This document shows, one piece after another, positions 12,401-25,800 of a stretch of 64,000 bases of DNA; position 1 is the stretch's first letter, and each line of letters starts with the position of its first letter. The notes beneath the pieces were generated by a model. The model was given only the letters and a program-made list of their open reading frames with translations. It was not told where the DNA came from and did not search any database. The stretch is from Archilochus colubris (Eukaryota; Chordata; Aves; Apodiformes; Trochilidae). A program made the position numbers and the translations under genes. The stretch is taken from the NCBI GenBank assembly GCA_023079485.1, contig CM041090.1, forward strand, positions 8,926,519-8,990,518. The letters run 5' to 3'.

Positions 12401-15400
12401 GTTTGTCCCATCCCCACAATTTATTTCAGTCACTGGTGGTTCTTGTCATGTCATGTCTTGTGTGGTGGAGGGGCCCAGATGCCTGAAAACTGCAATAAAA
12501 TAGTGTGTAGTATGAAAGGGATGAAACCTTGGCTCCTCTTAGTTTAGTACACTGAAGTACAAAACACTTTTTATTGCTCTGCTGAAATGAATGTGAATTT
12601 GTTTGAATCTGTTTCATTTCAAAGGCAGTTTGGTATCTGAAACAATCTACATAATGTGGTCAGATATAACATGATTTCCATTTCATTATCAGGAAAAAGG
12701 GGAAAGATAACATCACTATATCATTGTCAACAGCTCTAGATGGTAAGACTTTCTGATGCTGAAAGTCGTAAAGTTTGTAAATAGTTTCTATTTGGATATC
12801 ATTGCAACCTGAAAAATGAGGGATTGAGTTAAATATCTAGTCATCTTTTTAACTCTTTCCAAATCAGCCCGGGGTCTGACATTCTCCTGTTTTCTATTCT
12901 TTGTAAGCAGGGGGAATCTCAATAAAAATTGCTATTTATGTTTGGCATCTCATTTTCTCATCTTATTCTTGTGTTTTCGATCAGTTATGTAAGCAACAAC
13001 AAAGTTATCTGGAAAGGCCATTGATTTTGCAGTATGTAATCTTTAAGGTAATTCCTTCTTATTAGATAGTGGCCAGAATACTGGTGGAATTACCAGTAAT
13101 CTCATGTATTTTAGGGAATCCATGTAAAAATTGATAGTTTATAAAACTGAATAGTACTTAATATTTGTATTTCTCTCATATCTGTCACAGAAATGAGCGC
13201 AGGCACACCATTTCTCTATATAGAAACTTACATAATGTTGCCAACTGCAGTGTTGTGGGATACTTGAGTTGTATGAGGGTATCATTTAATGTCAAGGTAT
13301 ACCTGTTAATCTTCTGTAGAAGTGTATCTTGTCTAGATTTATCATGTTTACTCTTTTTTATCTGCATAGTAAACTACCAGTTACTTATCCTTTTTGTGTT
13401 TCTCTATGGAAAAGATCTATTTACTCTAAATCCATCTTTCCTGACCATGGGAGAGGCTGTAGGAACAGCTGCTTAAAGAGATGGGAAGAGACAGGGACTC
13501 TGGGACAACTGGTTTCCATACCAGAGGATTACAGCAAATTCTTTTCTACCTCAAAGAAGATGCCTTAAAGAGGAGTGTTGGATCATGCATTCTTTGGAAT
13601 TGGATCTTATCCCTTTAGTTGTGCAGAACGCAAATCTCCATATAGTGACAATACCACCATAAATAATGTCTAGTTACAGGCCTTAAATTCTGTGTAATTG
13701 GGATGCTGAAATGCTAGAAAGAATTTCTATCAAGATTTGCTCATGTTTTGCAGTAGTCCGGTGAAAATCTGTTAAATCTAATAGTTATTTGTTCAGCTTC
13801 CAGACTGCAAGGAGGGCACAGTTACTTGCAAAAGGTGGAGGAGGAACGCAGATAAAGGATTAAGCTCTGAAATCAGGAGACATAGTCGGGGTGTTTTTTT
13901 GTAGGATTACATTTGGATCCTTTTGTAAGCTTCTTGCCAGATCACCAACTCTGACTTTCAGCACCTGGCTCAGAACTCTCTGAAATCAAAATGCAATCGT
14001 GAGTTTGTGGGAGGCATCAAAGATTAAATAGCCCTGAGAAAGAAGTCCATTCTCTTTCTCCAAGATGGCATTTTGCCATGTTGTGCTGTAGGTGTGTTTC
14101 CAGGCACCTCTGTATCACAGTGGTGGCTAAATACAGCTCCCCATAAAGGTACTGTTGGTGTATGCTGACATTAGTGAAGATGATAAGGATGAAGTATTCA
14201 AGGAGCAGTCACATCAAAGCATACATGTCCAGGTGTCCCCACAGTCTCCAGTCCCCTTGTCATTCTGACACGTATTCCACAGTTTCATTCATGATACCTG
14301 ATGTGTCATTTTACTGAATCATTGTACTTTCAGTCTGTGAAGAAATTATGATAGTGAAGAGGATGTTTGTTTTTCTGATTAGTTGGAGACATAGGAGATT
14401 CCTGAGTTTCCTTTGTTAGTCTGTCACTCCTTGCTCAAGCTAGCAGGCTTGGCATAGCTCAATGTGACCTGATTTTGATGTCTGCCAAATTTCACTGACT
14501 GTGATAGAAGGAAGTGCTGCAGGAAATGTGTAGTTGGGTGGTGGGACTTAATTACTCTAGCCACTCAAGCTAATTATGCACGGTGTCTCATCTTAAAGAT
14601 AACACAGCTGGAGCCTTTAGTTTACTCAGTAATTTCTGCAAGTTTCCAGACTCCCAGATTTATCATGTGTAATAGAAGTTACACAGACTAAGTAGGTGAG
14701 GAAGTGAGAGTCTTCCATCATTTCTCAGTGTAATTCCACTTCCTTTCTAGCCATAGTCTGTAAGGTCTTAATTTGAGAGGATTACTACTAAGAAGCTTTT
14801 AATCACATACCTGAAGGATGCATAGTTTTAAAATGACATCTAATGTACTGATGAAGGTGACAATCTGATTGTAACTGAGAGCTACATTCTTGTTCCTGAT
14901 CCAGAATCCTGCTGTGGAAAGCAATTGACAATACATAATTAGCTAGAAGAATGTTAAAAAGAACCTTTTCTAAAATGTTCATTCACTGAAGACTGTTAAT
15001 TTACAGTAACTTTCCTTTCTGAACATTGAGAAATGTTACCTGCCACAGTTATTCTCAAATGGGGTGGTTATGCTTTAAAAAATGATAAAAATGCTATAGT
15101 TGGACCCATTGTTTCCACTGCCCTGTTGTTCTGAGTGTGCATATTTTACAGTCTTTCTCTTTAAAAATATGCCAGTTACTGATAAGTTATTATGAGTAAA
15201 AATACATAATAAATATGTACGAATTATAAAAGTAATATTTATAATTTTAGAATATGAAATTATTATTTGAAATATAATTCCTTTAGAACTCTGAGATTCA
15301 AGCTAACTTTACAATTAATGCATTGTGTTCTTTAGGAGAAGCAAATTCTGGCACATAAAATGCAAATGTTTAAAAAAATCACCCCTGTTACTCTGCTGCC

Positions 15401-16602
15401 TGTCCTAGCTGTGGTTTGTGAGAAACCATTAGCATGCATTTTAGTTCCAAGAAAAGAACCCTTGGAATTCCAAGAAGAATCTTGGAAAACTGTGAATCAT
15501 ATTCTTCTCTTAGGAAAGAAATGCTTCTGTTCTGGAGAAAAGTTGTAGCTTAAGGAAGCATTTCCTTGTTACTTCAAATGCCTTCCCCATGATGTGCTGC
15601 TTTTCTGGGACTCCTCTGTATAATTGCTTAACTCTGCAACACCTTGAAACAAGAACTGAATTGCTTTGTTCACAACTCTCATTTCCCTGAGGTGATGGAA
15701 AGGGAGGTGTTGGGACAATGATGCTAAACCTCTCTGTGGATCTTTTCTGTAGTAAATAATTGTGTTGATAATGCAGAACATTGTACAGGAAACCCTACTC
15801 TTCCTCCAACTCTTTTCAACCTTCTGTCTTACAATGTAATTCTGTAAGTACACGAATATTTGTTCTTGCCTCTTGAGAGAATTTTCCTACAGTTCTTCAT
15901 TCTAGAAGGCTGTATGCCTTGCTTTTGTGCTTAGCACCTAAACTAAGGTAATCTGAAATACACAACAGATTCTTTAGCTAGATCATCCTGTTCCTTTATA
16001 ACCTGTGTTTCAGGTTTTTTATGTGCTATGAAGAGTTTCTATCACAACTACTGTAGTGAAAAAAAAAAGTGTGGTTGAAAAATATGGTGCCTTCTGCCAG
16101 AATATGAGTCAAACCAGTGGTTAGGAAAGAAGTTCCTTCCAAGCTCTTGATGCAGGGTGGTAGCTCATCAATGAAACCTTTTATTTTTAACAGATCTTTA
16201 AAATGTAAGATATAGGGGGAAAGAAGGAGTAGCTACTTGTAGCAGCAGTGTATGTCCTTCACATAATTTCAGATTTACTTGTAGTAGGGACCAGAGTCTG
16301 TATTTAGCAGATCAGTGTCTTTCAGTCTGATAAGGGTATATGTTAGTGATTTCACTGAAAAAGATTGATTCCATGCTAAAAATAAAGTATGTCAGCATGT
16401 TTTACTCAATTAAGAGTGGTTTGCTGTCAAATATCCCCAGTACAGTTTTTATCACTTCTGTGCAAGTGTTCAGAAGTAGTTAGAAAAGCTCAGTACTGTT
16501 ATTCCTGTCATTTGCAGCCAGATGCAAACTTATCCTTTCACCTGGAAATGGTTTCTGATATGCTTTTTTATAGATTGAAACTTTATAGAGAGAAAAATTC
16601 AA
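9426..16602. other. Unannotated AT-rich DNA
   Basis: There is nothing I can name in these roughly 7 kb. A short pyrimidine-only run occurs near 10509-10538 and a very AT-rich patch near 15180-15260. Open frames are no more than about 100 codons and look random in composition. Confidence 0.55.
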
Positions 16603-17329
16603 CTAGGGCAAGTATCAGGTTCTGCATGAAGGGATGAATAACCCCATGCACCACTGGAAAAAAAGCCCTGGGAGTCCTGGTGGACAACAGGATGGTCATG
16701 AGCCAGCAAATGTACCTCCTGGCCAAGAAGGCCAATGGCATCCTGGGGTGCATCAAGAAAAGAGTGGCCAACAGGTGAAGGCAGGTTGTCTTCCCCTTCT
16801 ATTCTGCCCTGGTCAGCCCTCATCTGGAATACTGTGTCCAGTTCTGGACTGTCTGGTTCAAGAAGGACAGGGAACTGCTGGACAAGGTACAGAAAAGGCT
16901 ACAGAGATGACTTGGGGTCTAGGACTTCTCTCTTACAAGGAAAGGTTGAGGAAGTTTGGTCTTTTTAGTCTGAGAGAGAGAAGACTTGGGGAATTTTATC
17001 AATGCTTAGAAATACTTAAAGGGTGAGTGTCAGGAGAATGGAGCCAGTCTTTTCTTCTCTGGTGCCCAGTGACAGGACAAGAGGTAATGGGCACAAAGTT
17101 GAACATAGGAAATTCCATCTAAGCATAGGGAAGAACTTCAGTACTTTGAGCACTGGAACAGGCTGCCCAGAGGCTGGGGACTCTCTGGTTCTGGAGAAAT
17201 TCCGGACCTGTCTGGACACCATCCTGTGCAACTTGCTCTTAGTGAACCTGCTCTGGCAGGGGGTTGGACTTGGTGGTCTCCAGAAGTCCCTCCCAGCCTC
17301 TAGGCTTTCGTGATTTTGTGATTCTGTGA
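16603..17329 (+). mobile_element. CR1 LINE, 5'-truncated, decayed ORF2 C-terminus and 3' end
   Basis: CR1 is the dominant avian non-LTR retrotransposon. Its ORF2 encodes an endonuclease and reverse transcriptase, and most copies are 5'-truncated. This copy begins in the late RT region (NNPMHHW near 16634). It retains, with frameshifts, [33 protein letters not shown] (near 16800-16855) and LSYKERLRKFGLFSLRERRLGE (16929-16993). It ends with the 3' UTR GGTTGGACTTGGTGGTCTCC and a GATTTTGTGATTCTGTGA tail. Stops (for example TGA in GCCAACAGGTGAAGG near 16775) and frameshifts make it non-functional. Divergence looks moderate. It is oriented head to tail with the CR1 about 1.1 kb downstream, but the two come from different subfamilies, so they are separate insertions. 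Confidence 0.93.
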
Positions 17330-18410
17330 ACGAGTCACAGATCTCTGTAGCTTCCTGCTGATAAACGGTTCTTCCTTTTTTATTCATCAGTGTACACTTT
17401 TTTCAGACATCTTTTATTTTACAGGTGGCAGAGGTTGCTACAATTAATAAGTTGTCACAGATTGTGATTGTTTTTGAAACCAAGTGAATATTTTTTTAAT
17501 TCTGCAGAATGTTAATTGTGTTCTATACTCTTGTAATAGTTGTGTTCACATGAATTTATTCAAGAAAGAAGTTAGCTCTACATTGCTATGGCAAAATAAA
17601 TTGCTTTACATAATTGTCATGAGATTTAATGGTTAAGGCAGTCAGGAGAATATCTAACCTGTAACTCAAGAGCTCAAATTATGCTAGTGTGAAGTAATTT
17701 TTGTATTTGCCCAAATTAAACCAGCTAAGTAAACAAAATGGTTACAAATAAAATTTCCTTTGAGAAAAATTTTTAATTTTTTCCCCCAATCCATGTATAT
17801 TTGGGCTGCCTCCTGGGAAATTTCTCAAATAACTGCAGGTAGAATAATGTTAATTTCTGGAAAGTGCTGAAGTAATCTTCATTGTATATAAGCTACGTGA
17901 TTCAAATCATATTCAGTTTAATATTAATCTGAAAAGGTTAATTCAGACTTAAAGTCTTAAAGCATACAGACTTAAAGCATACAGATTTAATGCCCTGGTT
18001 GAATTTATTCTTCCATATTATAGAGAATGAACTGTTAAATTATTCTTTTTAAAAGATTGGGAAGAAAAAACCAGTCTGATTTTTGTAACTACATGATTCA
18101 AAAAACAAGTAAGAAGTATTTATATAATGCCTTTACACATTTTCCCTTTAAATCCATGTTAAGTTTCTCAACTTTTATTCAATTTAAAGCCCCAAGGCTG
18201 AATGGAAGATCAAAAGTAAATGTAGCAACATAGAGTTTATGATAGTTCATAGATGTAAGCGTAGTAGAAAACATACCAAAAAGATAAAAAGAAAAAAAAA
18301 AGTAGGAGTTGACTAGCACACTGTAATGTAGGGTAAACCACTCTTACTGACCTTGAATCCATGTATAGTGCGTACAACTGTAAAACAGTGGGAAATGGTG
18401 AATGGCCATT
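17330..18410. other. Unannotated spacer between two CR1 copies
   Basis: This is AT-rich sequence with no recognised gene. It contains the perfect 15-bp tandem duplication at 17956-17985. Confidence 0.6.
17956..17985. repeat. 15-bp perfect tandem duplication
   Basis: CTTAAAGCATACAGA is repeated twice without mismatch. It is preceded by the related string ACTTAAAGT, so a third, partial unit may have been present. It looks like a simple slippage product. Confidence 0.85.
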
Positions 18411-18692
18411 TGACCAGTGATAGGACAAGGGGTAATGGGTGTAAATTGGAGCACAGGAGGTTCAAGTTGAATATTCGAAAAAATTTTTTTACTGTAAGGG
18501 TGACAGAGCCCTGGAACAGGCTGCCCAGGGGGTCGTGGAGTCTCCTTCACTGGAGACATTCAAAACCCGCTTGGACACGTTCCTGCACGATGTACTCTAG
18601 GTGGCCCTGCTCTGGCAGGGGGGGTTGGACTAGATGATCTTTCGAGGTCCCTTCTAACCCCTAGGATTCTATGATTCTATGATTCTATGATT
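18411..18692 (+). mobile_element. CR1 LINE 3' end, young-looking subfamily
   Basis: This is a severely 5'-truncated CR1 starting in the last part of ORF2 ([19 protein letters not shown], about 18411-18470). It continues through [10 protein letters not shown] to the 3' UTR GGTTGGACTAGATGATCTTT and ends in about three ATTCTATG octamers. One G is missing in the run after GCCCAG near 18530 relative to the copy at 54378-54834, which shifts the last ORF2 codons out of frame. By eye the two copies differ at about 10 of roughly 265 aligned bases, so they are closely related and probably among the youngest CR1 insertions here. Confidence 0.95.
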
Positions 18693-21600
18693 TCTGTAAT
18701 TCAGAAAATGACAGGTGAGCTATCTTTTTCAGAAGAGTAATTTCTTTTAATAAAGTAGCTAGCAATAGCTAGATATTTGTCCTTTGTTTCTTAAGGTACT
18801 TCTCAGGGTAAAAAAAATAAGTAACTAAAAATTTACAGGTTTTATAAAATATTAATAAAATATTTTTCAGAATCATAGCCAAAGAGATCAAAGGCAGTAT
18901 TTATTCCTAATCTTTTTATCCTAGCATTCTTAACGGTTTGTTTAGCACATCACAGCTCAATCATTAGTTACCCTAAAATAATTTTACTGTGGTGGCAAGT
19001 AGTATTTCCATGCAACAGTAAGCAAGGCCTTTCTTCTATACTTCTATTGTTCTTGTTCAGTTAGCAGCAGGTAATCTTTTGGTCACATTAAAAATGAAAA
19101 AAAAAAAAAAAAAAGAAAAGAAAAAAGAAAAGTAAACAAAAACCAGTAAAAATCTCCAACCCTGAAATCTTAAAAAAATCAGACACGAGTTCTCATATGA
19201 GTCAAAAATAAGGGGAGGAAGTCAAATGCCTGATTCCAGCCTGGGACTGAGTGTAAACAACCTCTGGCAGAGGTATCAAAGGCAGAACTCAGGAGTTTTG
19301 GATGGAGAGCAGAACTAGTGGAGAGAGAGTATCTGGAGCTCAGCAACTTTTGGGAGGCAGCAGCTTCTAGAAAACTGGTTTAGAATGATTCTGGTCTCTG
19401 AAAATGTCACAGACTTACAGAGGGGCAAAATGCCATCAGTACCTGCATGGCAAGACATCTCTGTGAAGTTTTCAGAAGCATATCAAGGCTTTCATTTAGG
19501 GAGAAAAATGAATGTCCACTACAATCCATAAGGTTGAAGCAGCTGTAGGAATTGCTCTTCCAATGCTGGCAAAAAGGATCATTTACAGAGAGCTCCCATC
19601 CTCCCTTTCCATTCTGCAGCTCTCTTTCTGAAGGACACTCTTAGCAGCATAGCCTTAGGTTGGGATATTTGCATTGGGATATTTGTCTCCTTACAACAGA
19701 GAACACCTCTCTAGCACCCTTCCCCTGAGCAATAAATATACATTTTGCTGTAGCATCACAAATTTTTTGGCATTTCAAATGCAAATAATATATTATTATA
19801 TTATTTTTTCAGATGTGGCTGGATTGAAACAGATCTATTACTGCAGCTGGTCCAAGGATCTCACAAGGTTCATATTTCTTCTTTCCAAATTTTGAGGAAT
19901 CCTTACATAGTTGAGGTGCTGGTGATGACCTCAAAGCCACTAATTAATATTCTAGAATGTTAATGGCATGGCAGGAGGAGGAAAGTGGGTTACTAAGGAA
20001 TGACAGTAATCTCTTGGTAACAGAAGTTGTACCACAACTCTTATAAATTTCAATTTTGACACCATATAACCATCTCCACCGTTGCACCCACGATATCCTT
20101 CTGAAGAGAAATCTTGGCATTCCTGGAAGTTTGCACACTCCATGTTGTCCCAAAGAGGATTTTTAAAAGTCAGGAAAATAGGTTTAAAACTAGGAGGAAA
20201 AAAAAGATATAAAATCTCACTGGCTTTAGTACTGGCAGGATTTGAATAATGTATTATGAAAATTTAGTTTCTTTTAATTGCTTGTCCTCAACCCCAGTGG
20301 TAACTGATTGCAGCTGCAGGAAATATAGCAAATTAATTAAAACATGAAATACTGGCCTGTGCTGTAACTCAGCTAAAAGGTTAATGCTCTGTGGGCACTG
20401 AGCATTCCCAGCACAGACTGAGTCCTCAGCAGAGGATCTGTTGTGTTATTACAAGCCTTGCTTCAGCATCAGAGAATTAAAACTCTCTAACAGAGGTTAG
20501 ACTGGCCTTATATTGTGTGACTCTGGAAGAACTAAAGAAGTGTGACAAGCTGGGGAATGTTAATTTCAGGAAGTTCTGAAACTTTGACAATCCTAAAAGA
20601 TGTTAACTATATCTTCGTAATTTCATTCATTAAATGATTACCACAGTACAATAATGAAATTTCTTCCTTAGCAGTTAATAATACCTTTTTCTTAAACCTT
20701 TTGTGTGTGTTGCATGTGTACGTCTGCATTTCACTAGGTCCTTGAGGTCTCCACTGAGATTGTAAACTCTTTGTACCAGGTGTGACACAAAATTATCACA
20801 AGTGCCAAAACCTGAAGTAATGTGGCTGACCCATTGTTTTCTTCAGTCTACAGACTGGGAAAATTGATAATCCATAAAAATGACAACTTTAAGTATGTGC
20901 TGAACTGCAAAAGTGAACCTCTTTCCCCTTAGACCCTTTATAGTGCTTTAACCTCAGGCCTAGTTTTCCTCCCATGACTTCTTTCAGTTCTTTCTTTGAG
21001 AAATTCTCAATGCAGAGCTCATCAAATAACACGAATTTTCACACAGTCCCCAGTGTCATCAGAAATAACTTCTGATGACTTTGCACACCTTATCTCACTT
21101 GATTCTAAGATTTCCCTGGGAAATTTGGTCAGTAACCAGGTTAAAATAAACAATTCAGCATTTTAATAATACATTGAAGTTCTATTTTTTCCAAAATTCT
21201 TGTAATGTTCTTAGCTTATTGCTGTGACTTGGTCATGTTGGTTTAAGTTGTCCTCACCAAGGAGAAATCCAATTTGGAATTTTGGGAGAAGGTTAAGAGG
21301 CTATAAAAGGTTGTTTTTCAATGTATAAAGATCATCATTTGTCAATATAAACAGTGCTAGGTTTGAACTGATCTGCCTCTAAGTCCAGCTTCTGGGTCAT
21401 GGAAAAGCATTGGTTTCCTGGCAGAAGAATCAGGAAAACTGCTGAAGAGAGGCAGAGAGTGAGTGTTTGGTGAGGTCACACAGTGCAAGGATTACAAGTT
21501 AGGATATTGGAAGGCTGACAGAAAGTGGTGTGACTGTAACTTGTCCTGATATGGTGAGATGCAAAGGACTGGGCAGGTGTCTGCCAAGGACCCATGAATC

Positions 21601-22458
21601 TTTACTGAGTGATGAGGAAGTCAAAGCCCGTAGTATATTTGTGTCTTCTTTCTGTTCCTTTTGACCTTCATTCTTTTTGTGACCATTCTTAGAATGCTTA
21701 TTAATTCTGTGGCATTAGCAATACATTTCCTGGGAGTTCTGGGACTTTCTGCATGTTGCAACCTTAAATGGTTCTTAGGGAAGTGTTTTATTTTTGCAGC
21801 CTAAGTAGGCAAGGCAGTGTTCCGTGTTTGAGCCAAGTCTACTCTCTTGTCAACATGAAACCATTCCTGAAATATTCTGTCATTTTCTCTTCTTCACTTT
21901 AAATATTCTCCATGATGATGGTAACTTGCCTGTTGAGGAAAACATGGGTTATATTTGACTAGATGGAGTTTTAAAGTATTGGAAAGAAAAATGTATCTGT
22001 GAAGATACAAAGCTAAAACTCGACAAGTTTATTTCACTGTAGTGATATATATGGGTTATGCATTTTAAATCCTCAGAATTTAATGTTGGAGGAAACTGAA
22101 TTTTGACAGCCAAAAGATAGGAATGTTTGCTATATTCTTTCACAGAGATATTCTATCCCCAAGCAACTGCTAGGAAAGAGATAGTTTCAGACATACAAGA
22201 CAATATAAAGGTTGTGTATTTATGTATATGTTCTTTATAGTATATATATCTCATATGTAAATTTGATATTTCCAGGAATTGCCCTGGGGAAAGAAAGCCA
22301 ACTTGATACAGATTGCTGCTTAATTAATGGTAAAAAGTGTTATATACAAGAAAAATCATTGCAGTACTCTCCAGCTCTATCTGCAAGGTGCCTGCCATTT
22401 GCATTTACTGCAGCAGTAACTGAGTTTGCAATACTCAGCAACTATGTTTTATAATGAT
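18693..22458. other. Unannotated AT-rich DNA
   Basis: No gene or transposon is recognised apart from the A-rich tract at 19097-19141. Part of the sequence (about 19200-19620) has somewhat higher GC content than its neighbours but shows no feature I can name. Confidence 0.55.
19097..19141. repeat. A-rich low-complexity tract
   Basis: A run of 18 A is followed by GAAAAGAAAAAAGAAAAGTAAACAA-type sequence. No recognisable retrocopy body lies upstream on the plus strand, so it is annotated only as low-complexity DNA. Confidence 0.8.
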
Positions 22459-22860
22459 GAAGGGATCCAGTACAAGTCCTGTGAGGAAGGGCTGAGGGAG
22501 CTGGGGGTGTTCAGTCTGGAGAAGAGGAGGCTCAGGGGAGACCTCATCACTCTTTACAACTCCCTGAAAGGAGGGTGTAGCCAGCAGGGGGTCGGTCTCT
22601 TCTCCCAGGTGGATATCAGTAAGACAAGAGGGCATGGACTTAAGCTCTGCCAAGGGAGGTTTAGGTTGGATATTAGGAGAAAATTCTTTACAGAGAGGGT
22701 GATCAGGCATTGGAATCGCCTGCCCAGGGAAGTGGTGGATTCTCCATCCTTGGAGGTTTTTAAAAAGAGACTGAATGTGGTCTGGGAACCACAGTGTCAG
22801 TGGATTAAGGGTTGGACTTGATGATCTCAGAGGTCCTTTCCAACCCAGATGATTCTGTGA
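22459..22860 (+). mobile_element. CR1 LINE 3' end
   Basis: The copy starts in the ORF2 segment [20 protein letters not shown] (near 22477-22537). It proceeds through [40 protein letters not shown] and [12 protein letters not shown] to GGTTGGACTTGATGATCTC, and ends at GATTCTGTGA. The ORF2 C-terminal frame stays open for about 115 codons, so this is a modestly diverged copy, yet it cannot be functional because the endonuclease and RT core are absent. The 3' octamer tail is replaced by AT-rich TAATATAATAATAAA. It belongs to the same group as the copies at 43722 and 49610 (GGATGTGGCACTCAGTG type), though its region near 22770 differs. Confidence 0.95.
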
Positions 22861-25800
22861 TAATATAATAATAAATTATACACAAATGTACTGTGAACAG
22901 ATGCAGAATATTTTAGCGAATCTTGTCTCTGGTTCAAATTTTATCAAAGGTTATTGATCCACCTGCCTACGGGAAGAATGGCTTGCTTGATTATTCACAT
23001 AAAATCAGAGAATAAAAAAGTTCTGGAGGAAAATTATACTGCATTTGTAACTTGATAAATTACTTGAAGTGAATTTGAGGAGAAAGAAAGGGGAGTCTTG
23101 ATAGGGTGGCAGCTTAATCATCAATTAAATGGGTGTGACTGGAAAACCCGGAACTTTAACTTGTGAAAAAGCCTTCAATGCACTCTTTGCTATGTAGCCA
23201 GCAAAAATCTAATTTTGAGTGAATTGGAATTACCAGCTAGTTATTGCAATAGAGAGAGAGGCTGTAATTCTCAGCACTGAGGAGGATGCTAACACCATAT
23301 TTTGAAACATAATGCCAGTTATAAAACCCGTATTTTAGATACACAACTGGAACTGTAATAAAATTTTTGTTACATTCTCAATGCTATATCTACATGGCAG
23401 TATATCTTAAACTGGTTGTGTGTTCTTTTGCAGGGGTGACTTTAGATTTACAGAAGTTTCACTGAGTATCAAAGGTTTGGCTTGGCATAAGAAGATAGAA
23501 ATAAGGTCCATAATTAAACTTCAAATGTAAGAACATATCTGGCATTATTGCAGTTCTCAGAGTCATTTAGAGCTGTGGATTTTTGAGACGATACATTGCT
23601 ATAATTATCCTCTAAATGAGGCATAATTCCTCTATAAAAGAAAATCTATTTCTGAGGATTGTTCTCTCTTTTTTCTCTTACCAAATTCAAGCCAGGGCAG
23701 TTTTAACTGCCCGGTCATTTAATCTATTAAAATGACAGCTAAAGTTCTAATACCAAACATGTAGCTACTGACAAAATTTGATATGATTGCTCCTTAGAAT
23801 TCATCAAAGATACATAAAAGCATATGTATAGATGCAGGTGAACATAATGAATATTGTTTTTCAAAGGGAGCTTGTATAGTGTTTGCATTAAACTTCTGAA
23901 AGAGTCTTTGAAAATACCCTCTGAGAGAGAGTTTTTTCTTCTTTGTCTCAGAACTACATAAACAACTGGATTTCAGCACAAGAAGCATGTAAGGCTGATC
24001 CTGGGGTATAAAAGGGAATTCCAGCCAAGACTTGGAGGATTGGTTATACTGGTATTTTTTTATTACAGATTGTTTGCTTCAGGTTGTGAAGAATTTTTAC
24101 ATGTGTTAAGATGAGCTCTGTGCCTGCCTATTGTATGCAGTCAGACCAGACTTGTATGGTTTTGGTATAGCAGATTTCACCTGGTTAGTATATTATAGTA
24201 CTGCTGGGCATCTGAAGTCTGCAGCTGAAATTACTGTAGGAAGTGGAACAATATGTTGCCTTTCAAGGCTTCATGCTGTATTTCACAGGAGCTGTAAAGA
24301 AAGTTCTGTTGCTCATGGATTTTTTTGCAGTATAGATGCAAGAACAGCCAGAGGTCTGTCTGCTTGCACAAGAGGAGTTAGTCACCCTCTGGAGGCAAAA
24401 CCTCAGGGGTGGGCACTGTTTGGCCTCAATGACTTTAAGCTTTTCCTGTCAGTGTAAAAAAAGCTATTTGTCTGTTTGTCTGAAATGATTTTGTTGATTT
24501 TTATTTTATTATATTTTGATATGCTAAGGTGGTTTTTTGTTTGATTTTTTTTTTCTCCTTAATAAAGCTACTGAATGCAGTATAAAACAAACAAGGCCAT
24601 AACTGTCTGTTCTGAACTAGCAGCTCTGATGTCCATTTTATATAAAAAACATGGGGCCAATAAAAGTTGAAATTGTCCAGGAATGTAATAATTAGAGAAG
24701 AAGCCTGATTATTCCTATAGTCCAAGAAAAGCTGAAGTCATTCAATATTAAGATCTTTTCTGGAAGACAACATGGGATGTAGATACATGACTCCATGAGG
24801 TAGACAACATGAGATATTGTGGCCCTGTCTGCTTTACAGATGTTTCTGGCAGCACACCACTTTTATTCTCCTGCTGACAATGGTTTTGAAACTCTAACAC
24901 CACAGTGAGCCTGCTTATTTTATACATCTCTGTTATGTAGGTATGCTGAGTGCAATATTTTTTGAATCACAAATGTGGACAGGAACGAGTGCATCAGTGC
25001 TTCTCTGTTAACGATGGTTAATTTGGTGGTCATCTTTCATGAGGTGGGGATTCAGGCAGATTGCTTGGGACTGGATCTTCATGTTGTGGAGGAACAGGCA
25101 TTTTTTTCTCAAGTGGGCATCACAGGATAAGCTGACTTGTAGAACTGCTACTTTATCGTGCATTAACAGAAACTTTGGATCAATGTTTTATGTATTAAAA
25201 AGAAGAGAACATAAACTATTAAACAAAGGAACATCTTTCCTCCCTTTTTCCAAGCTCAGCTTCATCCAAACACGTATCATTCCTGCTTCCTACTCTCAAA
25301 TTCTGTCATTTTCATTGGGTCTGTACAAATTCCTCCAGTGAGGTGAGGAGCAGTGCAGGACGTTGGTGATGTGCAGATTTTGGTTTGCAGCTCTGAACTT
25401 CTCAGCAGTCTTTTGTTGATGGTCTTTTAATTAGTAATCCTGCCCTTGTGTAGATTGCCTGGGTACTGCAGCCCCTCAGGAGTGTCTCTGGCCAAGTCTG
25501 GGTTGCTCATGCACTGCAGTCCCTCGGAAGCATCCCTGGTCTTGGCATGGCATGCAGCAGCTGGGGATCTGCTGCTCAACACACCACACACATGCTGTGT
25601 GCTATTGAGAATGTTAATTTTATTTGATACTTAAAATATTCATTGACTGTACATAGGGTATGGCTTCTCAGAAAAATCTGTACATTTGTCTGCAAGAGAA
25701 GAGTCCCAAGCTCTGCTCCCCATTGTGACTAAAATCTGGTTCTTTTACTTTATAGATAAGAAGAGCTTTAGCAGAGGATGCTGAAAGAATCTGGGTGATT

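Noticed and set aside
24131..24457. 108-codon plus-strand frame
   Set aside because: It has no domain, no convincing splice or promoter signals, and a length within chance expectation.
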